Positions 15,641 to 22,729 of a stretch of DNA of 22,729 bases are shown here, piece by piece. Position 1 is the stretch's first letter. Each line of letters opens with the position of its first letter. A program made the position numbers and the translations under genes. The notes below the pieces were generated by a model, which was not told where the DNA came from, did no database searches, and saw only the letters and a list, made by a program, of their open reading frames with translations. The stretch is taken from the NCBI GenBank assembly GCA_964613745.1, contig CAZTJA010000047.1:1-22729 (forward strand), read 5' to 3'. The stretch comes from CAZTJA01 sp964613745. GTDB lineage: Bacteria > Desulfobacterota > Desulfomonilia > Desulfomonilales > Desulfomonilaceae.

Positions 15641-16341
15641 GCAACATTCTTGAAGCCGAAAACCTCAATACGTTTTATGGACGCAGCCACATACTATTTG
15701 ATGTCGGGCTGTCTATTCAGCCGGGAGAGACACTTTGTCTCATGGGACGCAACGGGGCCGGTAAATCAACTACCCTGAGGACGCTGATGGGATTGACTCC
15801 TCCCAAATCCGGCACGGTGGTTTTTAAAGGCAAAGATTGCACCCGTGTTCCTGCTTATAAGAGGGCCAGATTGGGACTGGGCTTTGTTCCCGAGGATAGA
15901 AGAATTCTTGGGCCGTTTACGGTCAAGGAAAACCTCGGGCTTGGAAAAGTGCCGGGACGAAAAGGGCAATGGACGCTCGAAAGCATTCTGGCGGAGTTTC
16001 CGATGCTGAAGCATTTGCTCGATAGACCGGGAGGAACACTGTCGGGCGGAGAACAACAGATTCTCACGATAGCACGGGCGTTGATGGGAAACCCGGAAGT
16101 ACTGCTTCTGGATGAACCTACCGAAGGTTTGGCACCCGTCATAGTGGCTGTGCTCAAGGATCTCATTGTTGGGCTTAAGAAGGCCAAGACAACTATTCTC
16201 CTTTCGGAACAGAATATTCGATTTGCAATGTCGGTTTCTGATCGGGTTGTTGTAATTGATAAGGGACACGTAGTCTTTAGAGGATCAATAACTGAGTTCA
16301 AGGAGAACGAATCCGTACACAAGAAATATCTCGCAGTTTAG
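15637..16341 (+). CDS. livF: Branched-chain-type ABC transporter ATP-binding protein LivF
   Basis: A 234-residue ATPase, standard LivF length. It has LNTFYGRSHILFDVGLSI at the start, Walker A GRNGAGKSTT, signature LSGGEQQ, and Walker B VLLLDEPTEGLAPVIV, the latter being diagnostic of LivF over LivG. SEQNIRFAMSVSDRVVVIDKGHVVF closes the nucleotide domain, with Gln in the position where many ABC ATPases have the switch His, as usual in LivF. The start overlaps the livG stop by 4 bases (ATGA). It completes the LivHMGF complex and is followed after 27 bases by the alcohol dehydrogenase. Confidence 0.94.
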   Translation: MSNILEAENLNTFYGRSHILFDVGLSIQPGETLCLMGRNGAGKSTTLRTLMGLTPPKSGTVVFKGKDCTRVPAYKRARLGLGFVPEDRRILGPFTVKENLGLGKVPGRKGQWTLESILAEFPMLKHLLDRPGGTLSGGEQQILTIARALMGNPEVLLLDEPTEGLAPVIVAVLKDLIVGLKKAKTTILLSEQNIRFAMSVSDRVVVIDKGHVVFRGSITEFKENESVHKKYLAV

Positions 16342-16368
16342 ACTGGATCTAATGGGGAAAGGTGAAAC

Positions 16369-17526
16369 ATGAGCATTCCAAGAGTATTTCAAACTACTCC
16401 TAGAATTGTGATGGGTGCAGGATCTCTCAATAAGTTGTCCGAAGAGGTCAAGAGACTCGGCGGAACAAGAATAATGATCATTACCGATCCTGGAATCGTG
16501 AAGTCCGGGATTATAGGGGCCATTGAAACAATTTTGGATTCAGCTTCGATTAGTTGGGAGCTGTTCGATTCCGTGGAACCGGATCCCAAGTACGAGTTGG
16601 CCGTTGAAGCTGCGGAAGCTGTGAAGAAAGCCGGAGCTGATTCCATCATTGGAATAGGCGGCGGATCTTCACTCGACATAGCGAAGGTGGCCTCGATTTT
16701 GACGACCAATTCCGATCCGGTGAGTTCCTACTTCGGAATTGATCTCGTGCCGAAAGCCGGCCTGCCGATGATCCTGATTCCCACTACCGCGGGAACGGGA
16801 AGTGAAGTCACTCCGATTGCTATTCTTTCGGATCATCACGAAAAGTTAAAGAAGGGAATAGTCAGTCCGTATCTTTTCCCGAATTGCGCCATTCTTGATT
16901 GCGAGCTTACCGTGGGCTTGCCGGACCATGTGACCGCAGCGACTGGAATGGACGCTCTCATTCATGCGATTGAATCATATACGTCCAAAAATGCTACGAA
17001 CATGACGGACACGCTGGCGATTGAGGCCATGTCCTTGATATTTGACAATATTAGAACCGCTTATGCCGATGGTTCCAATCTGGACGCTCGGGCTAAAATG
17101 CTTGAAGGAAGCATGTTGGCAGGCATGGCTTTTGCCAACGCCGGAGTAACCGCAGTCCATGCATTTGCGTATCCGATCGGGGCCGAGTTTCATATTCCTC
17201 ATGGCCTGGCAAACAGCATCATGTTGGCGCCGGTCATGGAATTCAACATGCTCGGGAATTTGCCGAAATTTGCGTCAATGGCGGAAATATTCGGTGAATC
17301 AATTGAAGACCTCAGTGATCGTGATGCCGCAGAAACGACCGTCGAAGTAATCCGAATTTTGGCGGAAGATCTTGGAATGACGGCTCGGTTGAGTGACTTT
17401 GGCGTAACGGAAGATGACATTCCGGGACTCGCCGCCGGTGTCATGAAGGTAACGCGATTGCTGGCCAATAATCCAAGATTGCTGAAACTTCAGGATGCAG
17501 AAGAGATATACAGGCAGGCTCTCTAA
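16369..17526 (+). CDS. Iron-containing (group III) alcohol dehydrogenase
   Basis: A 385-residue NAD(P)-dependent cytoplasmic dehydrogenase of the Fe-ADH family. The N-terminal nucleotide domain carries GIGGGSSLD at about 95-103 and IPTTAGTGSEVTP at 138-149. The metal ligands line up with those of FucO: Asp195 and His199 (GMDALIHAIESY), His264 (AVHAFAYPIG) and His278 (HIPHGLANS). All are intact. These enzymes interconvert primary alcohols and aldehydes. ATG at 16369 follows GGGGAAAGG. It lies 27 bases after livF and 66 bases before the aldehyde oxidoreductase, so it probably makes the aldehyde that the next enzyme oxidises. The actual alcohol is not known; a C2-C4 diol or simple alcohol is as likely as an aromatic one. 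Confidence 0.93.
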   Translation: MSIPRVFQTTPRIVMGAGSLNKLSEEVKRLGGTRIMIITDPGIVKSGIIGAIETILDSASISWELFDSVEPDPKYELAVEAAEAVKKAGADSIIGIGGGSSLDIAKVASILTTNSDPVSSYFGIDLVPKAGLPMILIPTTAGTGSEVTPIAILSDHHEKLKKGIVSPYLFPNCAILDCELTVGLPDHVTAATGMDALIHAIESYTSKNATNMTDTLAIEAMSLIFDNIRTAYADGSNLDARAKMLEGSMLAGMAFANAGVTAVHAFAYPIGAEFHIPHGLANSIMLAPVMEFNMLGNLPKFASMAEIFGESIEDLSDRDAAETTVEVIRILAEDLGMTARLSDFGVTEDDIPGLAAGVMKVTRLLANNPRLLKLQDAEEIYRQAL

Positions 17527-17592
17527 ATTATGCCGCTTTGATAGAAATGAACTTACTCTACGGGATCAATAGAAGATTGGAGAATCAGGGAA

Positions 17593-19374
17593 ATGTTCGG
17601 CTTTTATAACCTTGTTTTGCGGATCAATGCTTCACAGAAGTCGTATGACTTGAAGGTCATTTCGGATGAACTGCTGAAAACGACGCTAGGGGGCAAAGGT
17701 CTGGCCACCCATCTTCTATTGGACAATAACCCGCCGGGTGTCGACCCGCTGAGCCCTGAAAATCATCTCATATTTGCCATTGGTCCTGTTGTTGGGACGA
17801 GCATTTGGGGATCCTGCAGGTACGGAGTGTACACCAAATCGCCCCAAACCGGGTATTATTCGGAATCGTATTCCGGGGGCAAGGCTGCTGAGTACATGTC
17901 GTCCGCCGGATTCGATGCGGTAATGATCAACGGGGCAAGTTCAGAACCCATCTGGGTGGAAATCGGCGGCGACAGCGTAACATTCCATTCTGCGGACGAT
18001 ATCTGGGGAGCGGACACATATGTAACCCAGAAAACAATTGAAAAGTGGATCAAAGAAAACAGGACCGATGCCCGCAACTGCACTGTTCTTGTAATTGGTC
18101 CTGCAGGCGAAAACGGAACAACGTTTTCCGTCATAGAGAACGACCTGTGGCGGTCTGCCGGTCGCACCGGAGCCGGTGCCGTCATGGGTTCAAAAAAGAT
18201 TAAAGCCATTGCTTTTTGGGGCAATAGAAAGAAAGAGCTTGCTGATCCGGCGGGCGTGAAGAGCTTTTTTAAAAAGCTGGCGGAATCTGCGAAGGACAAT
18301 CCCGGAGTCAAGGCGTACAAAAGCCTTGGCACACCTATGATGGTGGATATCATGTCCAATGTGGGGAGCTTCCCTACTCGCTATTGGAGCAAAGGAACCG
18401 CAGACCACAGGGAAAACATCAACGCAGCCGCTTTGCACGGCAGATGTAAGGTGCAGCCTCATTCCTGTTTGCGGTGTTTTATTGCGTGCGGCCGGTTGAG
18501 CACCGTTGAAAACGGCAGGCATAAAGGCTTAAAGATTGAAGGCCCCGAGTATGAAACGATTTACGCTTTCGGCGGCTTGTGCGAAGTGGATTCCATAGAA
18601 GAGATTGCCTATTTAAATGATCTCTGTGATCGGCTCGGCATGGACACGATTACGGCAGGCAACTTGGCTGCCCTCACAATCGAGGCGTCACTTCAGAAAA
18701 AGATAGATTTTGACATTCGGTACGGTGATGTTGACGCCATTGCGCAGTTGCTCCAGGACATTGCATATAATCGAGGTATTGGAATAATCCTGTCAAAGGG
18801 AATCAAATCCGCCGCCAAAGAATTCGGTATGGAGGATCAGGCAATCCACGTAAAGGGACTGGAGCCTGCCGGTTATGATCCCCGAGTTCTGAAGGGCATG
18901 GGCCTGGCCTATGGAATAAGTGACCGTGGAGCCTGCCATTTGCGGACAACCTTTTACAAACCCGAACTGGCGAAAATGATAGATCCCGAACAGATAGAAG
19001 GTAAAGCGTCAATGCTGGCGGAATGGGAAGATCGGCTCACCATTTTTGATACGCTCATTCTTTGCCGATTTTACCGAGATTTGTATCAGTGGGATCTGTT
19101 GTCCGAGATGATAAAAGTCGTCACGGGTTTGGAACTGGACGCATCAGGCATGAGAAAAATTGCGGGCCACATTGCCGATTGGACCAGGCGCTTCAATATT
19201 CAGGAGGGGCTTGTGCCTGCCGACGATCAGCTACCAAAACGCTTTTACACGGAATCGCTTCCGGAAACGGGCAAAGTAATCAGTCGCGAGCAGATGGATA
19301 CCATGTTGGCTGAATACTATGAGACTCGTGGCTGGGATAGCGAAGGAGTTCCGGGAAAACCGAAAGCTGATTAA
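17593..19374 (+). CDS. Tungsten-type aldehyde:ferredoxin oxidoreductase
   Basis: A 593-residue member of the AOR family, near the usual 600. It oxidises aldehydes to carboxylic acids with ferredoxin as acceptor and can run in reverse in anaerobes. The iron-sulfur ligands are Cys292, Cys295, Cys299 (CLRCFIAC) and Cys491 (LILCRFY), the spacing seen in the Pyrococcus enzyme. Pterin-binding elements include GPAGEN (169-174), GRTGAGAVMGSKK (190-202), GPEYET (317-322) and ISDRGACHLR (442-451). The N-terminal beta domain has GGKGLATHLL. ATG at 17593 lies 10 bases after GGAG. The gene follows the alcohol dehydrogenase in the same direction, giving a two-step alcohol-to-acid pathway. It needs a W- or Mo-bis-pterin; no tungstate transporter or pterin gene lies in this window. 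Confidence 0.95.
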   Translation: MFGFYNLVLRINASQKSYDLKVISDELLKTTLGGKGLATHLLLDNNPPGVDPLSPENHLIFAIGPVVGTSIWGSCRYGVYTKSPQTGYYSESYSGGKAAEYMSSAGFDAVMINGASSEPIWVEIGGDSVTFHSADDIWGADTYVTQKTIEKWIKENRTDARNCTVLVIGPAGENGTTFSVIENDLWRSAGRTGAGAVMGSKKIKAIAFWGNRKKELADPAGVKSFFKKLAESAKDNPGVKAYKSLGTPMMVDIMSNVGSFPTRYWSKGTADHRENINAAALHGRCKVQPHSCLRCFIACGRLSTVENGRHKGLKIEGPEYETIYAFGGLCEVDSIEEIAYLNDLCDRLGMDTITAGNLAALTIEASLQKKIDFDIRYGDVDAIAQLLQDIAYNRGIGIILSKGIKSAAKEFGMEDQAIHVKGLEPAGYDPRVLKGMGLAYGISDRGACHLRTTFYKPELAKMIDPEQIEGKASMLAEWEDRLTIFDTLILCRFYRDLYQWDLLSEMIKVVTGLELDASGMRKIAGHIADWTRRFNIQEGLVPADDQLPKRFYTESLPETGKVISREQMDTMLAEYYETRGWDSEGVPGKPKAD

Positions 19375-19767
19375 GCCGAATAAGACGGCGATTGGAGATT
19401 CTCAAGAGGCAAGGAATATAATGTTTGGAGGATTTTGTTCTTCCTCCCCTATAAGAACATTCTCTCAAACATTTGAAGGTTGGTCAAGTATTCGTTGGAA
19501 ACGGTGCTGAAAACGGGACTGGATGAGAGTTTCTGTGAAGTGAATTGATATCGGTACGAATTGAATTGGCCACTCTTGTCCTCAATTTTCTTGTTGATTG
19601 TCGAGTGAACTGAATATAGCATTTGAATGCCATGTCGATTTGAAAACCGCTCAGCAAATCTGGGAGTTTGTTGAACCAAAATGATTGATGTTTGCGTGTA
19701 GGCTCAATCTCCGAAAATTAAGAAGTGCACATGCTGAAAATTGTTTTTTATGAAGGAGATTTCCACC
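19375..19767. other. Intergenic region after the aor gene
   Basis: These 393 bases hold no convincing ORF on either strand; the short frames have no ribosome site or recognisable composition. A small hairpin, GGAGGA (19427-19432) with TCCTCC (19442-19447), lies 50 bases past the aor stop and may end the operon, although no T-tract follows. The ribosome site AAGGAG (19753-19758) of the next gene is at the far end. Confidence 0.55.
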
Positions 19768-20361
19768 ATGAAAGTTCTCGTATCCGTATGTATTTTGATT
19801 TTCATTAGCTTTTCTACCGGTCTTGAATTCTCGCACGGTAAAGATCCCACATTTCTTCTGCTGGTCAGTCCGGACAAGAATCATGCTACCGAGTATGGGG
19901 TTACCCGGCAAGTGCTCGAATCATCCCGGTTCCTGGTTAAGGTAGCCTGTGATAAACCTTCTGCTACGGACCTGAACGGCAGGATGATACCCGTTGACGT
20001 TCTATTGAAGGAGGTTCGATCAACGGATTACGACGCAATAGTAATTATTGGCGGTTACTCGGTCTGGAAATATATCGGGAATCCCGACGTCAACCGATTG
20101 CTTCAAAGTTTTTACGAGTCAGGTAAAATCGTGGGCGCTATATGTGCGGGGACCTATGTTTTAGGGAAAGCAGGTTTATTGAAGGACAGACAAGTGACGG
20201 GACCGAAATCGGAAAAACTTGTAAAGTATGGAGCGCAATATATTGGGAGCCTTGTTCAGCAAGACGGGAAAATCATAACCGCCAGGGGCCCTTCTGCTTC
20301 CGAGAAATTCGGAAAAACACTGGTGGAAGCATCGAAGCTACATAACGAACCGCTTTATTAA
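19768..20361 (+). CDS. Exported DJ-1/PfpI family protein
   Basis: A 197-residue protein. Residues 1-24 look like a signal peptide (MKVLVSVCILIFISFSTG core). The mature part has the class I glutamine amidotransferase-like fold pattern of DJ-1/PfpI: DYDAIVIIGGYSVW at about 87-100, VGAICAGTYVLGKAGLL with the nucleophile-elbow Cys126, then RQVTGP and KIITARGPSASEKFG near the end. Family members are proteases, glyoxalases/deglycases or chaperones. A periplasmic form next to an aldehyde-producing pathway could be a reactive-carbonyl or redox defence protein, but that is inference. ATG at 19768 is set by AAGGAG 9 bases upstream; an in-frame TTG at 19741 is rejected. Confidence 0.87.
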   Translation: MKVLVSVCILIFISFSTGLEFSHGKDPTFLLLVSPDKNHATEYGVTRQVLESSRFLVKVACDKPSATDLNGRMIPVDVLLKEVRSTDYDAIVIIGGYSVWKYIGNPDVNRLLQSFYESGKIVGAICAGTYVLGKAGLLKDRQVTGPKSEKLVKYGAQYIGSLVQQDGKIITARGPSASEKFGKTLVEASKLHNEPLY

Positions 20362-20432
20362 GCAAATGCAGCCCGCCTCTAGTGAAACCTGAATGGTAAT
20401 AAATCATTCCAATTCCGATGGAAAGTGACGAG

Positions 20433-21221
20433 ATGAAGAATAGTTTCATAACAACGGAAAATGATGGTCACGTTTTTTTGATAGGAATTAATCGTGCGGA
20501 AAAAATGAATGCCTTCAGCACCGAGATGTATCGAGATTTGGCCGTCGCTTACGGGGAGCTGAACAGCAATCACGATTATCGGTGCGGGCTGCTGTTTGCT
20601 CAGGGAGACCATTTCACGGCCGGTCTGGATCTTCCCGAGTGGGCGGCGATCTTTGCGGAAGGGCGTCTTCCTGAAATTCCTGAAAACGCAATTGATCCCG
20701 TAGGATCAGATGAAAACAACCGTTTGCGCAAACCGCTGATTATGGCAATCCAGGGCATATGTTTCACCATAGGGATCGAATTGCTTCTGGCGACAGACAT
20801 ACGTGTTGCAGCAAAAGGAACTCGGTTTAGTCAACTTGAAATCAAGAGAGGCATTTACCCGGTTGGTGGCGCAACCATCCGTTTAATGCAGGAGATCGGC
20901 TGGGGTAATGCTATGCGATACCTCCTCACTGCAGATGAATTCTCAGCCGAAGAGGCATTCCGCATGGGCTTGGTTCAGGAAGTGACCGAGAAAGGACAGC
21001 AATTCGATAAGGCTCTCGAAATTGCTCAGACTGTTGCAAAGCAGGCTCCATTGGGAGTTCAGGCGACCTTGACTTCCGCGAGGCTCGCTCGAATGAAAGG
21101 ATCCGAAGCTGCATTCGCTCGGCTGATTCCGGACCTCCTCCCATTGATGAAGAGTGAAGATGTCATGGAAGGATTACAGGCCTTTATTGAGAGACGAGAG
21201 GCCAATTTCAAGGGACGCTGA
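20433..21221 (+). CDS. Enoyl-CoA hydratase/isomerase (crotonase) family protein
   Basis: A 262-residue protein of the usual crotonase length. The CoA/oxyanion-hole segment is HFTAGLDLPEW at 60-70. The two catalytic acids of enoyl-CoA hydratase are both in place: Glu116 (FTIGIELLLATDI) and Glu136 (FSQLEIKRGIYPVGGATIRL). The C-terminal helices (SAEEAFRMGLVQEV and after) are typical. It could hydrate an enoyl-CoA or act as an isomerase; no CoA ligase or acyl-CoA dehydrogenase lies beside it to fix the substrate. I prefer ATG at 20433, with GGAAAG about 7 bases upstream, over ATG at 20418, which lacks a ribosome site. The stop is followed after one base by the GTG of the methyltransferase. Confidence 0.9.
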   Translation: MKNSFITTENDGHVFLIGINRAEKMNAFSTEMYRDLAVAYGELNSNHDYRCGLLFAQGDHFTAGLDLPEWAAIFAEGRLPEIPENAIDPVGSDENNRLRKPLIMAIQGICFTIGIELLLATDIRVAAKGTRFSQLEIKRGIYPVGGATIRLMQEIGWGNAMRYLLTADEFSAEEAFRMGLVQEVTEKGQQFDKALEIAQTVAKQAPLGVQATLTSARLARMKGSEAAFARLIPDLLPLMKSEDVMEGLQAFIERREANFKGR

Positions 21222-21222
21222 C

Positions 21223-22029
21223 GTGATTTCGCAGGAAACGCCTTTGCACATCTATGAAATAGAAGGAGACATTCGCGACCATCTGAACACGCATCCTCAG
21301 TCATTTATGGGCGTTTGGAACGAAGACGACTTGTCTTATGTATTCTTTACTGAAAGCGAGGATGATTATATTTGTCAGTGCCTGAATTCGTGTAATCTTT
21401 CGTTTCGGGAAAAACACATCACTTTATATTCTGAGTGGCAACACCCCTTGCCTTTCGGAGGCTTTCTTGTAGGCAACCTCATGTTTGTTCCCGACGACAA
21501 TCCATCGCCTCCAAAGGGCGCACTGCGTTTCGATCCTTCAGTTGCATTCGGCGATGGTTCACATCCGACTACGGCGGCTTGTCTTGAATTTATGTCAGGT
21601 TTGATTCCTACAGTACCAGTCCTGTCGATGCTGGATCTGGGCACCGGAACAGGAATACTTTCATTGGCTGCTGCAGCTCTGGGTGTGAAGAGAATCGTCG
21701 CTGTGGAGAAAAATGACCTGGCACTGAGGACAGCCGAAAAAAACATCGGGTTGAACAATCTTGATTTTGGGATAGCTCTGAAAGAGGGCGATGCACGCAT
21801 GTACATTAATGATTTCTATGATTTAGCCGTAGCGAATCTTCCCTTTGAGGTATTATTTGAAATAGCCGGATTTGAAGAAACGGCCAATATTGATCATTGG
21901 ATAATTTCCGGGATCAGTGAGGCGCAAGGACTAATTCTTGAGAATTCATTCTCAAAGTATGGATTTCGTAAAATGCTGTTTCGCGAAGACTTCCCGTGGG
22001 TTTCCTTTGTCATGAGTTCGTCAAAATAA
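21223..22029 (+). CDS. PrmA-like (ribosomal protein L11 methyltransferase family) SAM-dependent methyltransferase
   Basis: A 268-residue protein. The SAM-binding motif I is DLGTGTGILSLAAAALG from residue 138, followed by VAVEKND as motif II. Just upstream, DPSVAFGDGSHPTTAACLE (104-122) matches the PrmA hallmark DPG-x-AFGTGxHxTT. The target-side motif VANLPFEV (203-210) stands where PrmA has VANIL. The N-terminal domain is present but diverged. It probably methylates a protein; L11 is the family's known substrate, but a paralogue with another target is possible. I chose GTG at 21223, with AAGGGA 8 bases upstream; the ATG at 21154 would overlap the preceding gene by 68 bases. Translational coupling to the crotonase gene is likely. 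Confidence 0.82.
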   Translation: MISQETPLHIYEIEGDIRDHLNTHPQSFMGVWNEDDLSYVFFTESEDDYICQCLNSCNLSFREKHITLYSEWQHPLPFGGFLVGNLMFVPDDNPSPPKGALRFDPSVAFGDGSHPTTAACLEFMSGLIPTVPVLSMLDLGTGTGILSLAAAALGVKRIVAVEKNDLALRTAEKNIGLNNLDFGIALKEGDARMYINDFYDLAVANLPFEVLFEIAGFEETANIDHWIISGISEAQGLILENSFSKYGFRKMLFREDFPWVSFVMSSSK

Positions 22030-22173
22030 TCATTGCAGAATAATGTTCCAACGTGCAATCTTCCACCTGTTGGTTCGAGCACATCACAGAAAGCATTCGG
22101 AAACTTTTTTGGATGTTCCCGGGTTAAAACATCATTAATTTTGTGCGCTTACTTTAACACAATGAGGGTGATT

Positions 22174-22485
22174 ATGATTACTGCAGTTGTTCAGTTTAAG
22201 CTTCCGAAACCGATAACAAAAGAAGAAGCCAAAGAAATCTTCATGAGCACGGCACCCCGATACAGGGACTTGCAAGGACTCGTTCGGAAATACTACCTAC
22301 TGTCGGAAGACGGCCAAACCGCCGGCGGTGTCTATTTGTGGAAGTCCCGTGAAGATGCGGAACTCATGTATGGAGATGAGTGGAGAAAGTTGATCGCAGA
22401 CAAGTATGGGGCGGAGCCGAGTATCCAATACTTTTTCAGTCCGGTGATTGTAGATAACAAGGTCGGGGAGATCGGCGGGTATTAA
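22174..22485 (+). CDS. YdhR-like monooxygenase family protein
   Basis: A 103-residue single-domain protein of the ferredoxin-like (dimeric alpha-beta barrel) type. The start MITAVVQFKLPKPITKEEAKEIF, the centre APRYRDLQGLVRKYYLLSEDGQTAGGVYLWKSREDAE and the end YGAEPSIQYFFSPVIVDN fit the putative monooxygenase YdhR family. E. coli YdhR is about 100 residues. No cofactor is needed in such folds; the substrate is unknown. ATG at 22174 is preceded by GAGGGTG. A longer frame reaches 22033 but lacks similarity before residue 1, and an ATG at 22162 is possible. It stands 144 bases after the methyltransferase and may have its own promoter. Confidence 0.82.
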   Translation: MITAVVQFKLPKPITKEEAKEIFMSTAPRYRDLQGLVRKYYLLSEDGQTAGGVYLWKSREDAELMYGDEWRKLIADKYGAEPSIQYFFSPVIVDNKVGEIGGY

Positions 22486-22530
22486 GACTTGTACGATGAG
22501 ATGATCTGATGGGTAAAAATAAGATAATGA

Positions 22531-22562
22531 CAAAGGCAATGGATCCCGCCCTACGGCGGGAT
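22531..22562. repeat. Palindromic direct repeat, copy 1
   Basis: Bases 22531-22558 are identical to 22702-22729. The core ATCCCGCC (22543-22550) and GGCGGGAT (22555-22562) form a perfect 8-bp stem around CTAC. This is the form of a dispersed extragenic palindrome. Confidence 0.8.
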
Positions 22563-22701
22563 GACTTGTGGGGCGTTGGTTAAAGATAGTACATCGCTGG
22601 GGTTAACCATTTATTCGTTGCCACGTACGAGTCATACGGCGAAGGCCGGATTCCAGGCTGGTTGCCGTTTTCTCACAACCTTCTTGCGGTAACAGAATTG
22701 T

Positions 22702-22729
22702 CAAAGGCAATGGATCCCGCCCTACGGCG
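22702..22729. repeat. Palindromic direct repeat, copy 2, cut by the window end
   Basis: An exact 28-base match to 22531-22558. The window stops before the second arm of the palindrome is complete, so the full length of this copy is unknown. Confidence 0.8.

Larger units (their letters stand above)
22486..22729. other. Repeat-bearing intergenic sequence at the right edge
   Basis: No gene is visible. The segment carries two direct copies of a 28-base repeat 171 bases apart and, between them, GGTTAA/TTAACC (22578-22583 and 22613-22618) and a GGCGAAGGCCGG-type GC-rich word near 22639. The sequence ends inside the second repeat copy. Confidence 0.6.

Noticed and set aside
19571..19590. TGGCCAC...TTGTCC as a sigma-54 promoter for the DJ-1-like gene
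   Set aside because: The -12 position reads CC where GC is required, and it lies about 190 bases from the gene with no other support.
19449..19679. Small minus-strand ORF after aor
   Set aside because: No ribosome site, no hydrophobic or family pattern, and low-complexity residue use.
1..22729. tRNA, rRNA, CRISPR array, insertion sequence or phage genes
   Set aside because: I looked for repeat-spacer patterns, tRNA-like cloverleaf arms and transposase motifs and saw none.

Overview
The window reads as an accessory, electron-transfer-rich piece of a strictly or mainly anaerobic Gram-negative bacterium. A Desulfobacterota-type relative (Desulfomonile or Syntrophobacterales-like) is my best guess. 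The basis is a tungsten-type aldehyde:ferredoxin oxidoreductase, a branched-chain-type ABC operon under an apparent sigma-54 switch, several membrane-bound c-type cytochromes and exported sulfur-relay-like proteins; no marker gene fixes the taxonomy. The window starts inside a gene, carries a run of exactly 100 N, and stops inside a palindromic repeat, so it is probably a whole scaffold from a draft or metagenome assembly.

Layout. 1-465: 3' part of a flavodoxin-type FMN reductase. 535-2881 (minus): glycogen debranching enzyme glgX followed by a small DUF2905 membrane protein. 3214-4858 (minus): PiT phosphate transporter, interrupted by the assembly gap, and its DUF47/PhoU-like partner. 4978-8743 (minus): a tightly packed three-gene operon encoding a TsdA-like dihaem cytochrome c, a cytochrome bd subunit I-like protein with a C-terminal haem c, and a second polytopic protein with two C-terminal haem c sites. 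9032-9604 (plus, divergent): an exported DsrE-family protein. 9639-11387: a sigma-54 activator with two PAS-like sensor regions. 11731-19374: livKHMGF-type transporter, iron alcohol dehydrogenase and tungsten aldehyde oxidoreductase, preceded by a good sigma-54 promoter match. 19768-22485: exported DJ-1/PfpI protein, enoyl-CoA hydratase family protein, PrmA-like methyltransferase and YdhR-like protein. 22486-22729: two copies of a palindromic repeat.

How it may work together. The cytochrome operon encodes five CxxCH sites and a bd-oxidase core that seems to have lost the low-spin haem b558 ligands. This suggests that electrons enter from periplasmic haem c rather than from quinol. With a thiosulfate-dehydrogenase-like cytochrome as the first gene and an exported DsrE protein divergent from it, the region could be a periplasmic sulfur-compound oxidation or oxygen-defence module. 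The second module appears to be a regulated uptake-and-oxidation pathway: the PAS/sigma-54 activator switches on a transporter plus an alcohol-to-aldehyde-to-acid oxidation pair. Both functional readings are inference from gene content.
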